Numbered from the stretch's first letter, positions 29,535-38,834 are shown. The stretch is DNA of 64,000 nucleotides from Pseudomonas brassicacearum subsp. brassicacearum (GCF_008801605.1 NZ_VZPJ01000002.1:434001-498000); one strand, 5' to 3'. Numbers and translations are program-made. Notes: a model not told the origin generated them from the letters alone.

Positions 29535-30617
29535 ATGGGACAGCGTACGCCTCTGTATGACCTTCATCTCGCCCTTGGCGCGAAGATGGTCGATTTTGGC
29601 GGTTGGGATATGCCTTTGCACTACGGCTCGCAAGTCGAAGAACACCATCAGGTGCGTCGCGACTGCGGAGTGTTCGATGTATCCCACATGACCGTGATCG
29701 ATGTCGCCGGCCCCCAGGCCAAGGTTTGGTTGCAGCGTTTGCTGGCCAATGACGTCGATCGTTTGCAGGACACAGGCAGTGCCTTGTACAGCGCGATGCT
29801 CAACGAGCGCGGCGGCATCGTCGACGACATGATCATCTATCGTGTCGAGGACGGTTATCGGTTGGTCTTCAACGCCTCGACCCGCGATCAGGATCTGGCC
29901 TGGATGCAGGCACAGCTCGGTGGCTACGACGTGCAGTTGCATGAGCGCCCCGAACTGGCGATGCTGGCGATCCAGGGCCCCCAGGCCCGGCAGAAGATTG
30001 CCGAACTGGTGACGCAACCGCGTGGGCAGATCATCCAGCAACTCAAGCCTTTCGAAGGTCGCGCCGACGGCGAATGGTTCATCGCCCGGACCGGCTACAC
30101 CGGCGAAGATGGCCTGGAAATCGTCCTGCCCGCCCAGGAAGCCCCGAGTTTCTTCAACGACCTGGTAGGGGCCGGTATTTCGCCCATTGGCCTCGGCGCC
30201 CGCGATACCTTGCGCCTGGAGGCCGGCATGAACCTCTACGGCCAGGACATCAACCAGGACGTTTCGCCCCTGGCCTCGAACATGGCCTGGAGCATCGCCT
30301 GGGAACCGGCGAGCCGTCAGTTCATCGGGCGCAGTGCGCTGCAAGCCGAGCTTGCCAGCGGTGTGCAGCACAAATTGGTCGGGCTGGTGCTGGAAGAGCG
30401 GGGTGTCTTGCGCGCCCATCAGGTGGTCCGCATCGCCAATGTTGGCGAAGGGGAGATCACCAGTGGTAGTTTTTCTCCTACGCTTAGCAAGTCGATTGCC
30501 CTGGCACGTGTTCCGATGGCTACCGCCGACCGTGCCGAGGTAGAAATTCGCGGCAAGTGGTATCCGGTACGGGTGGTCAAACCGACCTTCGTCCGCCATG
30601 GCAAAACCCTGATCTAA
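29535..30617 (+). CDS. gcvT: Glycine cleavage system T protein (aminomethyltransferase)
   Basis: Tetrahydrofolate-dependent aminomethyltransferase, 360 residues, which transfers the methylene group from the aminomethyl-lipoyl arm of GcvH to THF. Begins MGQRTPLYDLHLALGAKMVDFGGWDMP and contains the family segments VFDVSHMTVIDVAGPQA, RTGYTGEDGLEI and GLGARDTLRLEAGMNLYGQD. The start at 29535 has a strong GGAAGGAG site; a longer frame to 29283 overlaps the permease gene. gcvH follows after 51 bp; gcvP is not in the window. Confidence 0.96.
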   Translation: MGQRTPLYDLHLALGAKMVDFGGWDMPLHYGSQVEEHHQVRRDCGVFDVSHMTVIDVAGPQAKVWLQRLLANDVDRLQDTGSALYSAMLNERGGIVDDMIIYRVEDGYRLVFNASTRDQDLAWMQAQLGGYDVQLHERPELAMLAIQGPQARQKIAELVTQPRGQIIQQLKPFEGRADGEWFIARTGYTGEDGLEIVLPAQEAPSFFNDLVGAGISPIGLGARDTLRLEAGMNLYGQDINQDVSPLASNMAWSIAWEPASRQFIGRSALQAELASGVQHKLVGLVLEERGVLRAHQVVRIANVGEGEITSGSFSPTLSKSIALARVPMATADRAEVEIRGKWYPVRVVKPTFVRHGKTLI

Positions 30618-30668
30618 CCTTTTGCGGCGGGCCGCTGGCCGCTGACACTTCTCTTGAGGACACAGAAT

Positions 30669-31052
30669 ATGAGTGATATCCCTGCCGAACTGCGTTTTGC
30701 CGAAAGCCATGAGTGGGCACGCCTGGAAGCTGACGGTACCGTCACCGTGGGCATCAGTGATCATGCGCAGGAAGCCTTGGGCGATGTGGTATTTGTCGAG
30801 CTGACTGAAGTCGGTAAGGTCTTTGGCGCAGGTGACCAGGCCGGTGTGGTCGAGTCGGTCAAAGCGGCTTCCGATATCTATTCCCCGATTGCAGGTGAAG
30901 TGATCGCGGTCAATGAAGAGCTGAGCGGTTCGCCGGAGCTGCTGAACTCCGATCCGTATGGCGCCTGGATCTTCAAGCTCAAGCCAAGCGACAAGGCCGA
31001 GGTGGGCAAGTTGCTTGATGCGGCAGGCTACAAGTCCGCTATCGGCGAATAA
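30669..31052 (+). CDS. gcvH: Glycine cleavage system H protein
   Basis: Lipoyl carrier protein of 127 residues. The lipoylated Lys lies in [19 protein letters not shown] (about residue 64). Other family segments are [20 protein letters not shown] and the C-terminal [13 protein letters not shown]. The start at 30669 has GAGGA nearby. It is the last gene of gcvTH and ends at a REP palindrome and a bidirectional terminator. Confidence 0.97.
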   Translation: MSDIPAELRFAESHEWARLEADGTVTVGISDHAQEALGDVVFVELTEVGKVFGAGDQAGVVESVKAASDIYSPIAGEVIAVNEELSGSPELLNSDPYGAWIFKLKPSDKAEVGKLLDAAGYKSAIGE

Positions 31053-31063
31053 GGACGACTGCA

Positions 31064-31095
31064 CTTGTGGGAGTGAGCAAGCTCGCTCCCACAAG
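31064..31095. repeat. Single REP palindrome
   Basis: CTTGTGGGAG (31064-31073) and CTCCCACAAG (31086-31095) flank GAGCAAGCTC-type inner sequence; one compact REP palindrome after gcvH. Confidence 0.8.
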
Positions 31096-31126
31096 GGTTG
31101 GGACAGCCTTGGGGTGTTCACCGGGC

Positions 31127-31160
31127 AAAAAAAATGCCGCTCGATCGAGCGGCATTTTGT
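31127..31160. terminator. Bidirectional terminator between gcvH and the DUF2388 gene
   Basis: AAAATGCCGCTCGA (31131-31144) and TCGAGCGGCATTTT (31145-31158) are a perfect inverted repeat with A and T runs on both sides, so it can end both convergent transcripts. Confidence 0.92.
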
Positions 31161-31172
31161 ATTGGCCGGGAA

Positions 31173-31490
31173 TCAGTCCTGGGCGACGGCGTTTTTCGCC
31201 AGGATAGCGTTGGCCAGTTCCATGTCGGTGGCTTGCAGGCCTGGGTTGTCGGCGCGCACTTTCTGCATCGCCGCTTCCAGGTAAGGGCCCCGAATACCGC
31301 CATCACTGGCGACGAAGCTGCCGGCGTCGTCCTGGGCGGCGACGATCAGCTTGTGATCCTTGAAGGTCAGGTAGGTGGAACCGGTGGTCGCACCGGATGA
31401 GATGACGTTACGCCAAAACGTGTCGGCCATTGCCGAGCCAACAGGAAGAGACAGCAAGGCTAGGGTAGCGACAGCAAGTTTGAGACGCAT
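31173..31490 (-). CDS. DUF2388 family secreted protein
   Basis: Small exported protein of 105 residues. A signal peptide (MRLKLAVATLALLSLPVGSAMA) ends near residue 22. The mature part has the DUF2388 pattern DTFWRNVISSGATTGSTYLTF, then AAQDDAGSFVASDGGIRGPYLEAAMQ and ATDMELANAIL. The family is common and often multi-copy in Pseudomonas; its function is not established. Start chosen at 31490. Confidence 0.85.
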   Translation of the reverse strand: MRLKLAVATLALLSLPVGSAMADTFWRNVISSGATTGSTYLTFKDHKLIVAAQDDAGSFVASDGGIRGPYLEAAMQKVRADNPGLQATDMELANAILAKNAVAQD

Positions 31491-31558
31491 GATAGGTGAC
31501 TCCACTGGGTTAACTATGACGTTGGATTACCTGCGCCTCTATTCAGTTCCATGACCTC

Positions 31559-32008
31559 TCAGTCAGCCCGCTCCACCTGCAGCACCGCGCCTTCCTGCGC
31601 CACCACCCTGACCCGCGTGCCCACGGACGACTCGGGGCCCTTGGCCAGCCAGACGCTGTCGGCCACCTTGATCTTGCCGCGGCCATCGACAATCGCTTCA
31701 TGAACCTGGAAGACCTTGCCTATCAGCTCTTGCCCGCGCAGGTTCAGGTGCGGTTGATCACTTTGGCGCACCGCGCTGCGCTGGCGTCGCCACCAGTACA
31801 GTGCCGTCGCGATGGCGAACAGGCCGAACAACAGGAACTGCAGCTCCCACGGCATCTGCGGCAGGATGAACGTGAGCACGCCGACTGCCGCGGCGGCCAT
31901 GCCGATCCACAGCAAGTAGCCGCCGGCACCGAACACTTCGAGGATCAGCAGGATGACGCCCAGCGCCAGCCAGTCCCAGTACGACATGTGTTGCAGGAAC
32001 ATCCACAT
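31559..32008 (-). CDS. NfeD family membrane protein (short form)
   Basis: Protein of 149 residues with three to four membrane helices at the N-terminus (WDWLALGVILLILEVFGAGG; LLWIGMAAAAVGVLTFIL; LQFLLFGLFAIATALYWW) and a C-terminal OB-fold NfeD domain (LIGKVFQVHEAIVDGRGKIKV; VGTRVRVVAQEG). It is encoded 9 bp after the slipin gene, the classical NfeD-stomatin pair that probably organises membrane domains. It lacks the long-form protease domain. Confidence 0.9.
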   Translation of the reverse strand: MWMFLQHMSYWDWLALGVILLILEVFGAGGYLLWIGMAAAAVGVLTFILPQMPWELQFLLFGLFAIATALYWWRRQRSAVRQSDQPHLNLRGQELIGKVFQVHEAIVDGRGKIKVADSVWLAKGPESSVGTRVRVVAQEGAVLQVERAD

Positions 32009-32017
32009 ACGCGCGCC

Positions 32018-32938
32018 TCAGGCTTTCTTGCTGTCGAAGGTGGCCTTGACGATCTCGCCAATGCCGCCGACCGCACCGATGACCTGGCTGGCTTCCAGTG
32101 GCATCAGGATTACCTTGCTGTTGTTGGCCGAAGCCAGTTTGCCCAGCGCATCGATGTATTTCTGCGCGACGAAGTAGTTCACCGCCTGGACGTTACCGTC
32201 GGCAATCGCCTGGGACACCACCTGGGTGGCCAGCGCTTCGGCTTGTGCCTGGCGCTCGCGGGCCTCGGACTCCAGGAACGCGGCCTGGCGGCTGCCCTCG
32301 GCCTCGAGGATTTGCGCCTGCTTCTTGCCTTCGGCGGTGAGAATCGCCGACGCTCGCAGGCCCTCGGCTTCGAGGATCTGGGCACGCTTGATGCGTTCGG
32401 CTTTCATCTGCCCCGACATGGCGGCCATCAGGTCGGCCGGCGGGCTGATGTCCTTGATCTCGATCCGGGTGATCTTGATGCCCCACGGCGCTGTGGCTTC
32501 ATCGACGGTGCGCAGCAGTTTTTCGTTGATACCGTCGCGCTGGCTCAGCATCGCGTCCAGCTCCATGGACCCCAGCACGGTACGGATATTGGTTTGCAGC
32601 AGGTTGCGAATGGCGTGCTCGAGGTTGTTGACCTCGTAGGCAGCCTGGGCGGTGTTGACCACCTGGAAGAAGCACACGGCGTCGATCTGCACCGTGGCGT
32701 TGTCGGCGGTAATGACTTCCTGGGGCGGGATGTCCAGTACGCTTTCCATGACATTGATCTTGCGCCCGATGCGATCCATCACCGGGATGATGATATTCAG
32801 GCCGGGCTTGAGCGTGTTGGTGTAGCGGCCGAACCGCTCGACGGTCCATTGGTAGCCTTGGGGCACGACCTTGAACCCCATGAACAGGATGGCGACCACG
32901 AGGCCGATGAAAAGTAAAAGTACACTACCGATCTGCAT
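32018..32938 (-). CDS. Slipin/stomatin-like protein (paraslipin, QmcA type)
   Basis: SPFH-domain protein of 306 residues anchored by one N-terminal helix ([18 protein letters not shown]). The SPFH domain carries [28 protein letters not shown] and [27 protein letters not shown] long Ala/Glu-rich coiled coil follows (about 175-240). It forms membrane rings or microdomains with its NfeD partner downstream. First gene of the pair, preceded by a REP pair. Confidence 0.93.
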   Translation of the reverse strand: MQIGSVLLLFIGLVVAILFMGFKVVPQGYQWTVERFGRYTNTLKPGLNIIIPVMDRIGRKINVMESVLDIPPQEVITADNATVQIDAVCFFQVVNTAQAAYEVNNLEHAIRNLLQTNIRTVLGSMELDAMLSQRDGINEKLLRTVDEATAPWGIKITRIEIKDISPPADLMAAMSGQMKAERIKRAQILEAEGLRASAILTAEGKKQAQILEAEGSRQAAFLESEARERQAQAEALATQVVSQAIADGNVQAVNYFVAQKYIDALGKLASANNSKVILMPLEASQVIGAVGGIGEIVKATFDSKKA

Positions 32939-33011
32939 GACGGTTCCCTGTGCGAATTGAGATGGACCTGCGAGCCCTGAGTGTAGGGCACGCGGCCAGT
33001 ATCTTCGCTAT

Positions 33012-33096
33012 GTGGGAGCAAAGCTTGCTCGCGATGCAGGCGCCTTGCTTCCCCGGGAGACCGCGTCATTTTCATCGCGGGCAAGCCTTGCTCCCA
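33012..33096. repeat. REP pair (inverted)
   Basis: Copies at 33012-33035 (GTGGGAGCAAAGCTTGCTCG) and 33073-33096 (reverse orientation) between the slipin gene and the GspE-like gene. Confidence 0.82.
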
Positions 33097-33124
33097 GAAC
33101 CTCTCGCCACAGGTGCCGCCACAA

Positions 33125-34909
33125 CTACTTCTGCTCGCTCTGCGGCGTCACCCGCAGCACTTCCTCGACCGTGGTCAAGCCCGCCGCCACCTTTTGCGCC
33201 CCCGACAGTCGCAGGCTGCGCATGCCTTCCTTGAATGCCTGGCGGCGTACCGCCAGCAGGTCGGTGTCGGGGTGGATCAAGGCTTTGACGCTGTCGGTCA
33301 GTTGCATGATTTCGTAGACGCCGGCGCGGCCGCGGTAACCGGTGTCGCGGCACTCCAGGCAACCGACGGCCTGTTGGGCATTGCTCGGCAGCGGCGCCTG
33401 CCAGGGCCGCGTCAGGGTTTGCCAGTCGTCTTCATCCAGGGTCAGGGGGGCCTTGCATTGAGGGCACAGCGTGCGCACCAGCCGCTGGGCCATGACCCCG
33501 AGCACGGTGGCCTTGATCAGGTAATGGGGCACACCCAGCTCCAGCAGGCGACTGATGGCGCTCGGCGCGTCGTTGGTGTGCAGCGTCGACAGCACAAGGT
33601 GCCCGGTGAGCGCCGCCTGGATCGCCATCTCGGCAGTCTCCAGGTCGCGGATCTCACCGATCATGATGATGTCCGGGTCTTGTCGCATCAGCGCCCGCAC
33701 CCCGGCGGCGAAGGACAGGTCGATGTTGTGCTGGACCTGCATCTGGTTGAAGGAGGCCTCGACCATTTCAATCGGGTCCTCGATGGTGCAGAGGTTCACT
33801 TCCGGCGTCGCCAGTTTCTTGAGGGTGGTGTAGAGGGTGGTGGTCTTGCCGGAACCGGTGGGCCCGGTCACCAGGATGATGCCGTTGGGCTGGCGGGTCA
33901 TGTCCTGCCAGCGACGCAGGTCGTCGGCGGAGAAGCCGAGTTGGTCGAAGTCCTTGAGCAACACTTCCGGGTCGAAGATCCGCATGACCATTTTTTCGCC
34001 GAACGCGGTGGGCAAGGTCGACAGGCGCAACTCCACTTCGCCACCGTCCGGGGTCTTGGTCTTGACCCGGCCGTCCTGGGGTTTGCGTTTTTCCGCGACG
34101 TTCATCCGCCCCAGGCTCTTGAGACGGCTGACGATTGCCATCGTGACCTGCGGCGGGAACTGATAAACGGTGTGCAGCACCCCGTCGATGCGAAACCGCA
34201 CGGTGCCCTGCTCGCGGCGCGGTTCGATGTGGATATCACTGGCGCGCTGCTGGAAGGCGTACTGGAACAGCCAGTCGACAATGTTGACGATGTGGGCGTC
34301 GTTGGCGTCCGGCTCCTGGTCGCTGGCCCCCAGGTTGAGCAACTGTTCGAAATTGCTCAGGTTGCTCGGCTGCTGATCGACCGCGGTGGCGCCGCTGACC
34401 GATTTGGCCAGGCGATAGAACTCCACGCTCAAGCGCTGGATGTCCACCGGGTTGGCGATCACCCGCTTGATCGGCAGCTTGAGCACGTGGGTCAGGTCGG
34501 CTTCCCAGCTGTTGACGTAGGGCTGTGCGCTGGCGACGGTGACGGCGTCACGATCGACCGCCACCGCAAGGATCTTGTGGCGCTGGGCAAAGGCATAGGA
34601 CATCAAGGGCGTCACGGCCGCGACGTTGATTTTCAACGGGTCGATGCGCATGTAGGGCTGGTCGGCCTGCTGGGACAGCCACAGGGTCAGGTTCTCCAGG
34701 TCCAGGCGCTTGCCGGGCCGGCTGAGGTCGTCCAGATGCTGGTTGGCGATGAACTCCAGCGGATGCAACTGGCTATTGGCGCTGTGGCGTCGGCGGGCGT
34801 TCAGCGCGGTTTCGGCTGAATCCTGGCTGATGAGGCCCTGGGTGACCAGTTGGCGCAGCAGATCGTTGAGGTCCAGCCAGCGGTCCTGAGTGGCGTGTTT
34901 GGTGGACAT
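33125..34909 (-). CDS. Orphan GspE/PilB-family secretion ATPase
   Basis: Hexameric traffic-type ATPase of 594 residues. The N-terminal GspE_N-like region (to about 180) is followed by the RecA-like core with Walker A GPTGSGKTTTLY, the Asp box TIEDPIEMVEASFNQMQV, Walker B IIMIGEIRDLETAEMA and the His box LSTLHTNDAPSAI. A four-Cys zinc module CPQCKAP...CLECRDTGYRGR is present. It looks functional but no other type II secretion or pilus gene is nearby. I chose the start at 34909 over 35014, which covers non-conserved sequence. Confidence 0.9.
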   Translation of the reverse strand: MSTKHATQDRWLDLNDLLRQLVTQGLISQDSAETALNARRRHSANSQLHPLEFIANQHLDDLSRPGKRLDLENLTLWLSQQADQPYMRIDPLKINVAAVTPLMSYAFAQRHKILAVAVDRDAVTVASAQPYVNSWEADLTHVLKLPIKRVIANPVDIQRLSVEFYRLAKSVSGATAVDQQPSNLSNFEQLLNLGASDQEPDANDAHIVNIVDWLFQYAFQQRASDIHIEPRREQGTVRFRIDGVLHTVYQFPPQVTMAIVSRLKSLGRMNVAEKRKPQDGRVKTKTPDGGEVELRLSTLPTAFGEKMVMRIFDPEVLLKDFDQLGFSADDLRRWQDMTRQPNGIILVTGPTGSGKTTTLYTTLKKLATPEVNLCTIEDPIEMVEASFNQMQVQHNIDLSFAAGVRALMRQDPDIIMIGEIRDLETAEMAIQAALTGHLVLSTLHTNDAPSAISRLLELGVPHYLIKATVLGVMAQRLVRTLCPQCKAPLTLDEDDWQTLTRPWQAPLPSNAQQAVGCLECRDTGYRGRAGVYEIMQLTDSVKALIHPDTDLLAVRRQAFKEGMRSLRLSGAQKVAAGLTTVEEVLRVTPQSEQK

Positions 34910-35053
34910 GCGGGTTCCTATTGGACAATTGCAGCAAAGCCGCGATACAGACGCTTCGGCGTCCTCGCTCGGTCTGCAAAAGAATAGTCCCGACCCCGTA
35001 AACCGTTGGGCCACTACCCGACCAATGCGTTACCAGTTCTTGCCCATGGGCGT

Positions 35054-35392
35054 TCAAAAGACGGCTTGGGCCGACCCAACGTGCGCAATATCAGCGTCTT
35101 GCAGGTCCACCGAACAGACGCTGATCAGGTTACGTAATTTTTCAGCGATGACCTGGGCACGGTGCCAGCTCAGCCCATCCATGACGATGTCCAGCGCCAG
35201 CACATCGCCGAGGCGCTCGACATGAACCTGCTGCGGCGTCAGGCCCTGCAAGGCAAACAGGTTCAACGCCCGACACAGCAAGTCCGGCTCGGCTTCGGCC
35301 ACTATCTGGTACTGCACCCGGCAATGGGTATTGGCGGCGTGCCAGACGTCGGCGCGGGGCGGGGCTATGGCAACGGCTTCGAGTGGGGGCAT
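35054..35392 (-). CDS. Hypothetical protein, ACT-like
   Basis: Protein of 112 residues. The middle has an ACT-like pattern: HCRVQYQIVAEAEPDLLCRALNLFALQGLTP (shown in part) followed by VHVERLGDVLALDIVMDGLS and AQVIAEKLRNLISVCSVDL, suggesting a small ligand-binding domain like the IlvN/AcHAS small-subunit fold. I do not know a function. It is divergent from an Lrp-type regulator, which may control it. Confidence 0.7.
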   Translation of the reverse strand: MPPLEAVAIAPPRADVWHAANTHCRVQYQIVAEAEPDLLCRALNLFALQGLTPQQVHVERLGDVLALDIVMDGLSWHRAQVIAEKLRNLISVCSVDLQDADIAHVGSAQAVF

Positions 35393-35518
35393 GTTCGGTC
35401 TCCTTGGTGGCGGGAGAAATATTTACATGCGAGCTGGGGTATTTCTTATCTAAGATGAGTGATTATGGCGATGTTTTGAATCGCTTGATTCTCTAAATCA
35501 ATCATTTCGGGTTTGATC

Positions 35519-35989
35519 ATGCACAGCGAACTGGATAGCTACGACCGCAGGATACTGGCGCTGCTGCAGGAGGATGCCTCGCTGTCCAGTGCGCAGATCG
35601 CCGAACAGGTCGGCTTGTCTCAATCGCCGTGCTGGCGGCGGATCCAGCGGATGAAGGAGGAGGGCATCATTCGCGGCCAGGTAACTCTGCTGGATCGCAA
35701 GAAAATCGGCCTTAACACGCAGATCTTCGCCGAAATCAAACTCAACGCCCACGGTCGTTCGAACTTCACCGAATTCACCGAGGCGATCCGCGGCTTCCCC
35801 GAAGTGCTGGAGTGTTACGTGCTGATGGGGTCGGTGGATTTTCTGCTGCGCATCGTCACCGCCGATATCGAGGCGTATGAGCGATTCTTTTTCGAAAAGC
35901 TGTCGATGGTGCCGGGGATCCAGGAAGTGAACTCGATCGTGGCGCTGTCGGAGATCAAGTCGACGACGAGTTTGCCTGTGGTGCGTTGA
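35519..35989 (+). CDS. Lrp/AsnC family transcriptional regulator
   Basis: Regulator of 156 residues: an N-terminal winged HTH (LDSYDRRILALLQEDASLSS; QIAEQVGLSQSPCWRRIQRM) and a C-terminal RAM ligand domain (ECYVLMGSVDFLLRIVTADI; VPGIQEVNSIVALSEIKS). The start at 35519 is the ATG; a TTG two codons upstream is unlikely. The neighbouring divergent ACT-like gene is a candidate target; the 126-bp gap between them is AT-rich. Confidence 0.92.
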   Translation: MHSELDSYDRRILALLQEDASLSSAQIAEQVGLSQSPCWRRIQRMKEEGIIRGQVTLLDRKKIGLNTQIFAEIKLNAHGRSNFTEFTEAIRGFPEVLECYVLMGSVDFLLRIVTADIEAYERFFFEKLSMVPGIQEVNSIVALSEIKSTTSLPVVR

Positions 35990-36019
35990 GCTTGTTTCTG
36001 CGGTGTTTTTGCTGGCCTC

Positions 36020-36111
36020 ATCGCGAGCGAGCTCGCACACAGTTGATCTTCAGTGGCCACAACATGTGTGTACAACACTGAACCTCTGTGGGAGCGAGCT
36101 TGCTCGCGATG
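36020..36111. repeat. REP pair (inverted)
   Basis: Copies at 36020-36040 and 36088-36111 (GTGGGAGCGAGCTTGCTCGC type) between the convergent Lrp and CYTH-CHAD genes. Confidence 0.82.
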
Positions 36112-36117
36112 GCGGCA

Positions 36118-37485
36118 TCACAGACGCAGTAAAGTCTTCCAGGCCCGATTCTGGTAAACCGCAATCGCCTGCTGCTTGCGCGCATCCAGCGTTTCATCAG
36201 TGATCGGTTGGTTGGCCAGTTGCACCAGTTTGTTCAGTTCACCATAGAGGCGATCCATTTCCGGGATCTCCAGTACATGGCGGGCGTGGTGCAGCCAGGC
36301 CTGGATGCGTTCGATGCGCGGCAGTTGCTCGGCCAGGTCTTCCGGCTGTTGCTGATAGCGTTGCAATTGCAGGGACGAGGATTCTTCGCCCAGCAGGCGC
36401 GGCAGCCAGCTGCCCAGTTGCGCCGCGCCCTGGCGATTGCCACGGGTGTTGCGCTCGGCGGCCCAGCTGCGCGCCAGCAGCCAGCGGGAAGTGTTGAGGG
36501 AAAACAGGCCCCAGCGCGGGTCTTGCAGCTCTTCAAGGAACTGTTCCGGTGCCGCCTTGCGCACGTCTTCGTCATCCAGGCCGGCCTGGACCAGTGGGCG
36601 CCAGTCTTCCAGCAACGCGTCCAGGGCCAGGCGCAAGTCGTGGGTCGATTGGCGCGGCGCGGCCTGGCCGAGGCTGCTGAGCAGGGCGCGCAGTTCGGCG
36701 AGGTTTTCCACCCAGTCCTGCAGCAAGCGCCAGTGGCCGTTGAAACGGTATTGCTCGGCCAGGCGTTGGCTGCTGCCGAGCAGATGCCAGCTCAGCGCGG
36801 CGAAGGCGTCATCCAGCGGCGTTTCGGCGGTCAGTTGCGGGGCCGGCAGGCTCAGGGCGTAGCTGCCTGCGTCATACAGGCGATAGCCACGCTCGGCCTT
36901 GCTGATGTCGCAAGGCATCAGGGGCAGGGTCGCGGCCAGCTCGGCGGCCAGTTCCAGCAGGGCGGTGGGTTCGCCTTCGCGCAGTTCCAGCTCCAGTTCG
37001 CAGATTTCTTCCTTCTGCTTGCCGACTACCACATGGCCCAGGTCCAGGGCGGCTTCGATGACCACCTTGCTTTTGCCACGGCCCCAGGCGATTTCAGCGC
37101 GTTCGCGAACGAAATCGGTGGTGAAGATGGCCTTGAGGGTTTTCTTGTCCAGTTCGGCCAAGGCCTCGGGCCAGCATTCGCCGTCGAGCTTCTTCAGGTC
37201 GAGCTTGGCCTTGGGCAGGTGCCAATCGTACTCGTTGCGCTCGGACAGGCCGGCGACGCTCTGGCCGCGGGTCTTGAGGGTCTGGATCACCTCTTCGCCG
37301 TCGCGACGCAGGCGCAGGGCGACCTTGGCCTGGGCCAGGTCACGCTCCGGCGTGTCGAAATACTGGTTCATCAGTTCGTGGCGTTCCCAGCCACTCTTGT
37401 TGCGTTTTTTCAGCAGCGGATGCTCGCGCAAGGCTGCCAGGGTCTCGCGGCTGACGCGGAGTTTGATTTCGGTTTCTTTCTGCAT
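36118..37485 (-). CDS. CYTH-CHAD domain protein (inorganic triphosphatase-like)
   Basis: Protein of 455 residues. The N-terminal CYTH domain (about 1-205) has the signature ETEIKLR (Glu-x-Glu-x-Lys) and many acidic and basic residues of the triphosphate tunnel. A CHAD domain follows (about 215-440), rich in helices with conserved His and Arg, e.g. STHDLRLALDALLEDWRPL. CHAD domains bind polyphosphate. E. coli YgiF, with the same layout, is an inorganic triphosphatase. The role here is inferred. Confidence 0.88.
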   Translation of the reverse strand: MQKETEIKLRVSRETLAALREHPLLKKRNKSGWERHELMNQYFDTPERDLAQAKVALRLRRDGEEVIQTLKTRGQSVAGLSERNEYDWHLPKAKLDLKKLDGECWPEALAELDKKTLKAIFTTDFVRERAEIAWGRGKSKVVIEAALDLGHVVVGKQKEEICELELELREGEPTALLELAAELAATLPLMPCDISKAERGYRLYDAGSYALSLPAPQLTAETPLDDAFAALSWHLLGSSQRLAEQYRFNGHWRLLQDWVENLAELRALLSSLGQAAPRQSTHDLRLALDALLEDWRPLVQAGLDDEDVRKAAPEQFLEELQDPRWGLFSLNTSRWLLARSWAAERNTRGNRQGAAQLGSWLPRLLGEESSSLQLQRYQQQPEDLAEQLPRIERIQAWLHHARHVLEIPEMDRLYGELNKLVQLANQPITDETLDARKQQAIAVYQNRAWKTLLRL

Positions 37486-37631
37486 GGCCGGAAAATCCAG
37501 GGATCGGGTGTGCAGCCGGGGAAGGTGTGGCTGCCAAGGCCGTGCAGTGTACAGGACTCACTCGCCCTAGGTTTATTCCTGGGTCCAGATGGTTCTATGA
37601 TGAACGTCAATCTGTAAGCCCGGAGTCAGCG

Positions 37632-38789
37632 ATGCCTTTGCCGTCCATGAAAGATCAATTCGCTGCCCTGATCGCCGCACCTTCGGTCAGTTGTACCCAG
37701 CCTGGGCTGGACCAGTCCAACAGTGCCGTGATCGAGCTGCTGGCAGGCTGGCTCACTGAGCTGGGGTTCTGCTGTGATATCCAGCAGGTCAGCCCTGGCA
37801 AATTCAACCTGCTGGCCAGTTTTGGCAGCGGCCCCGGCGGCCTGGTGCTGGCTGGTCACAGCGACACGGTGCCGTTCGACGGCGCGTTGTGGCAGACCGA
37901 TCCGCTGAAGCTCACCGAGGTCGATGGCCGCTGGGTGGGCCTGGGCAGCTGTGACATGAAGGGCTTTTTCGCCCTGGTCATTGAAGCGGTCAAGCCGCTG
38001 CTGGACCAACCGTTCAAGCAACCGCTGCTGATCCTCGCGACCTGCGACGAGGAAAGCTCCATGGCCGGCGCCCGGGCCCTGGCCGATGCCGGGCGACCAT
38101 TGGGGCGTGCGGCGGTGATCGGTGAGCCGACCGGCCTGCGGCCGATTCGCCTGCACAAGGGCGTGATGATGGAGCGCATCGACATTCTCGGGCGCAGCGG
38201 CCATTCCTCCGATCCGAGCCTGGGCCACAGCGCGCTGGAAGCCATGCACGATGCCATGGGCGAATTGCGCGGGCTGCGCCTGCAATGGCAACGTGAGTTC
38301 CGTAACCCGCAGTTCACCGTTCCACAACCGACCCTGAACTTCGGCTGCATCCATGGCGGCGACAATCCCAACCGCATCTGTGGCCAATGCTCCATGGAAT
38401 TCGACCTGCGCCCCTTGCCGGGCATGGACCCGCAAGTGCTGCGGGCGGCGATCCAACAGAAGCTGAACCCTATCGCCGAACGCCATAAAGTCAAGATCGA
38501 CTACGCACCGCTGTTCCCCGAAGTGCCACCCTTCGAGCAGGCCGAAGACTGCGAGCTGGTACGGGTGGCCGAGCGACTCACCGGCCATCGTGCCGAAGCA
38601 GTGGCGTTTGGCACCGAAGCGCCTTATCTTCAGCGCCTTGGCTGTGAAACCCTGGTGCTCGGCCCTGGCGATATCGCCTGCGCTCACCAGCCGGGCGAGT
38701 ACCTTGAAATGTCACGTTTGCAACCTACCGTACAGCTGTTGCAACAATTGATTGGTCATTACTGCCTGACACCGGCCACGGTCGGTTAA
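37632..38789 (+). CDS. argE: Acetylornithine deacetylase
   Basis: M20-family zinc hydrolase of 385 residues (N-acetylornithine to ornithine). Metal-site segments are LVLAGHSDTVPFDG, GLGSCDMKGFFA and LLILATCDEESSMAG; the dimerisation domain contains GRSGHSSDPSLGHSALEAM. The start at 37632 is the family start; the frame extends to 37527 without conservation. It stands before argA, the usual pseudomonad order, suggesting an arginine unit. P. aeruginosa also uses ArgJ recycling. Confidence 0.92.
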   Translation: MPLPSMKDQFAALIAAPSVSCTQPGLDQSNSAVIELLAGWLTELGFCCDIQQVSPGKFNLLASFGSGPGGLVLAGHSDTVPFDGALWQTDPLKLTEVDGRWVGLGSCDMKGFFALVIEAVKPLLDQPFKQPLLILATCDEESSMAGARALADAGRPLGRAAVIGEPTGLRPIRLHKGVMMERIDILGRSGHSSDPSLGHSALEAMHDAMGELRGLRLQWQREFRNPQFTVPQPTLNFGCIHGGDNPNRICGQCSMEFDLRPLPGMDPQVLRAAIQQKLNPIAERHKVKIDYAPLFPEVPPFEQAEDCELVRVAERLTGHRAEAVAFGTEAPYLQRLGCETLVLGPGDIACAHQPGEYLEMSRLQPTVQLLQQLIGHYCLTPATVG

Positions 38790-38834
38790 ATTGCCCCCTT
38801 GCGGGGCCGTATTCATCACATGAGGAGAGCGCGC

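Noticed and set aside
29487..31121. Minus-strand frame of 544 residues across gcvT and gcvH
   Set aside because: It spans two real genes and their gap and has no recognisable domain.
36208..37617. Long plus-strand frame of 469 residues opposite the CYTH-CHAD gene
   Set aside because: It is an antisense shadow in GC-rich codons; its composition is low in variety and it matches no family, whereas the minus frame has clear domains.
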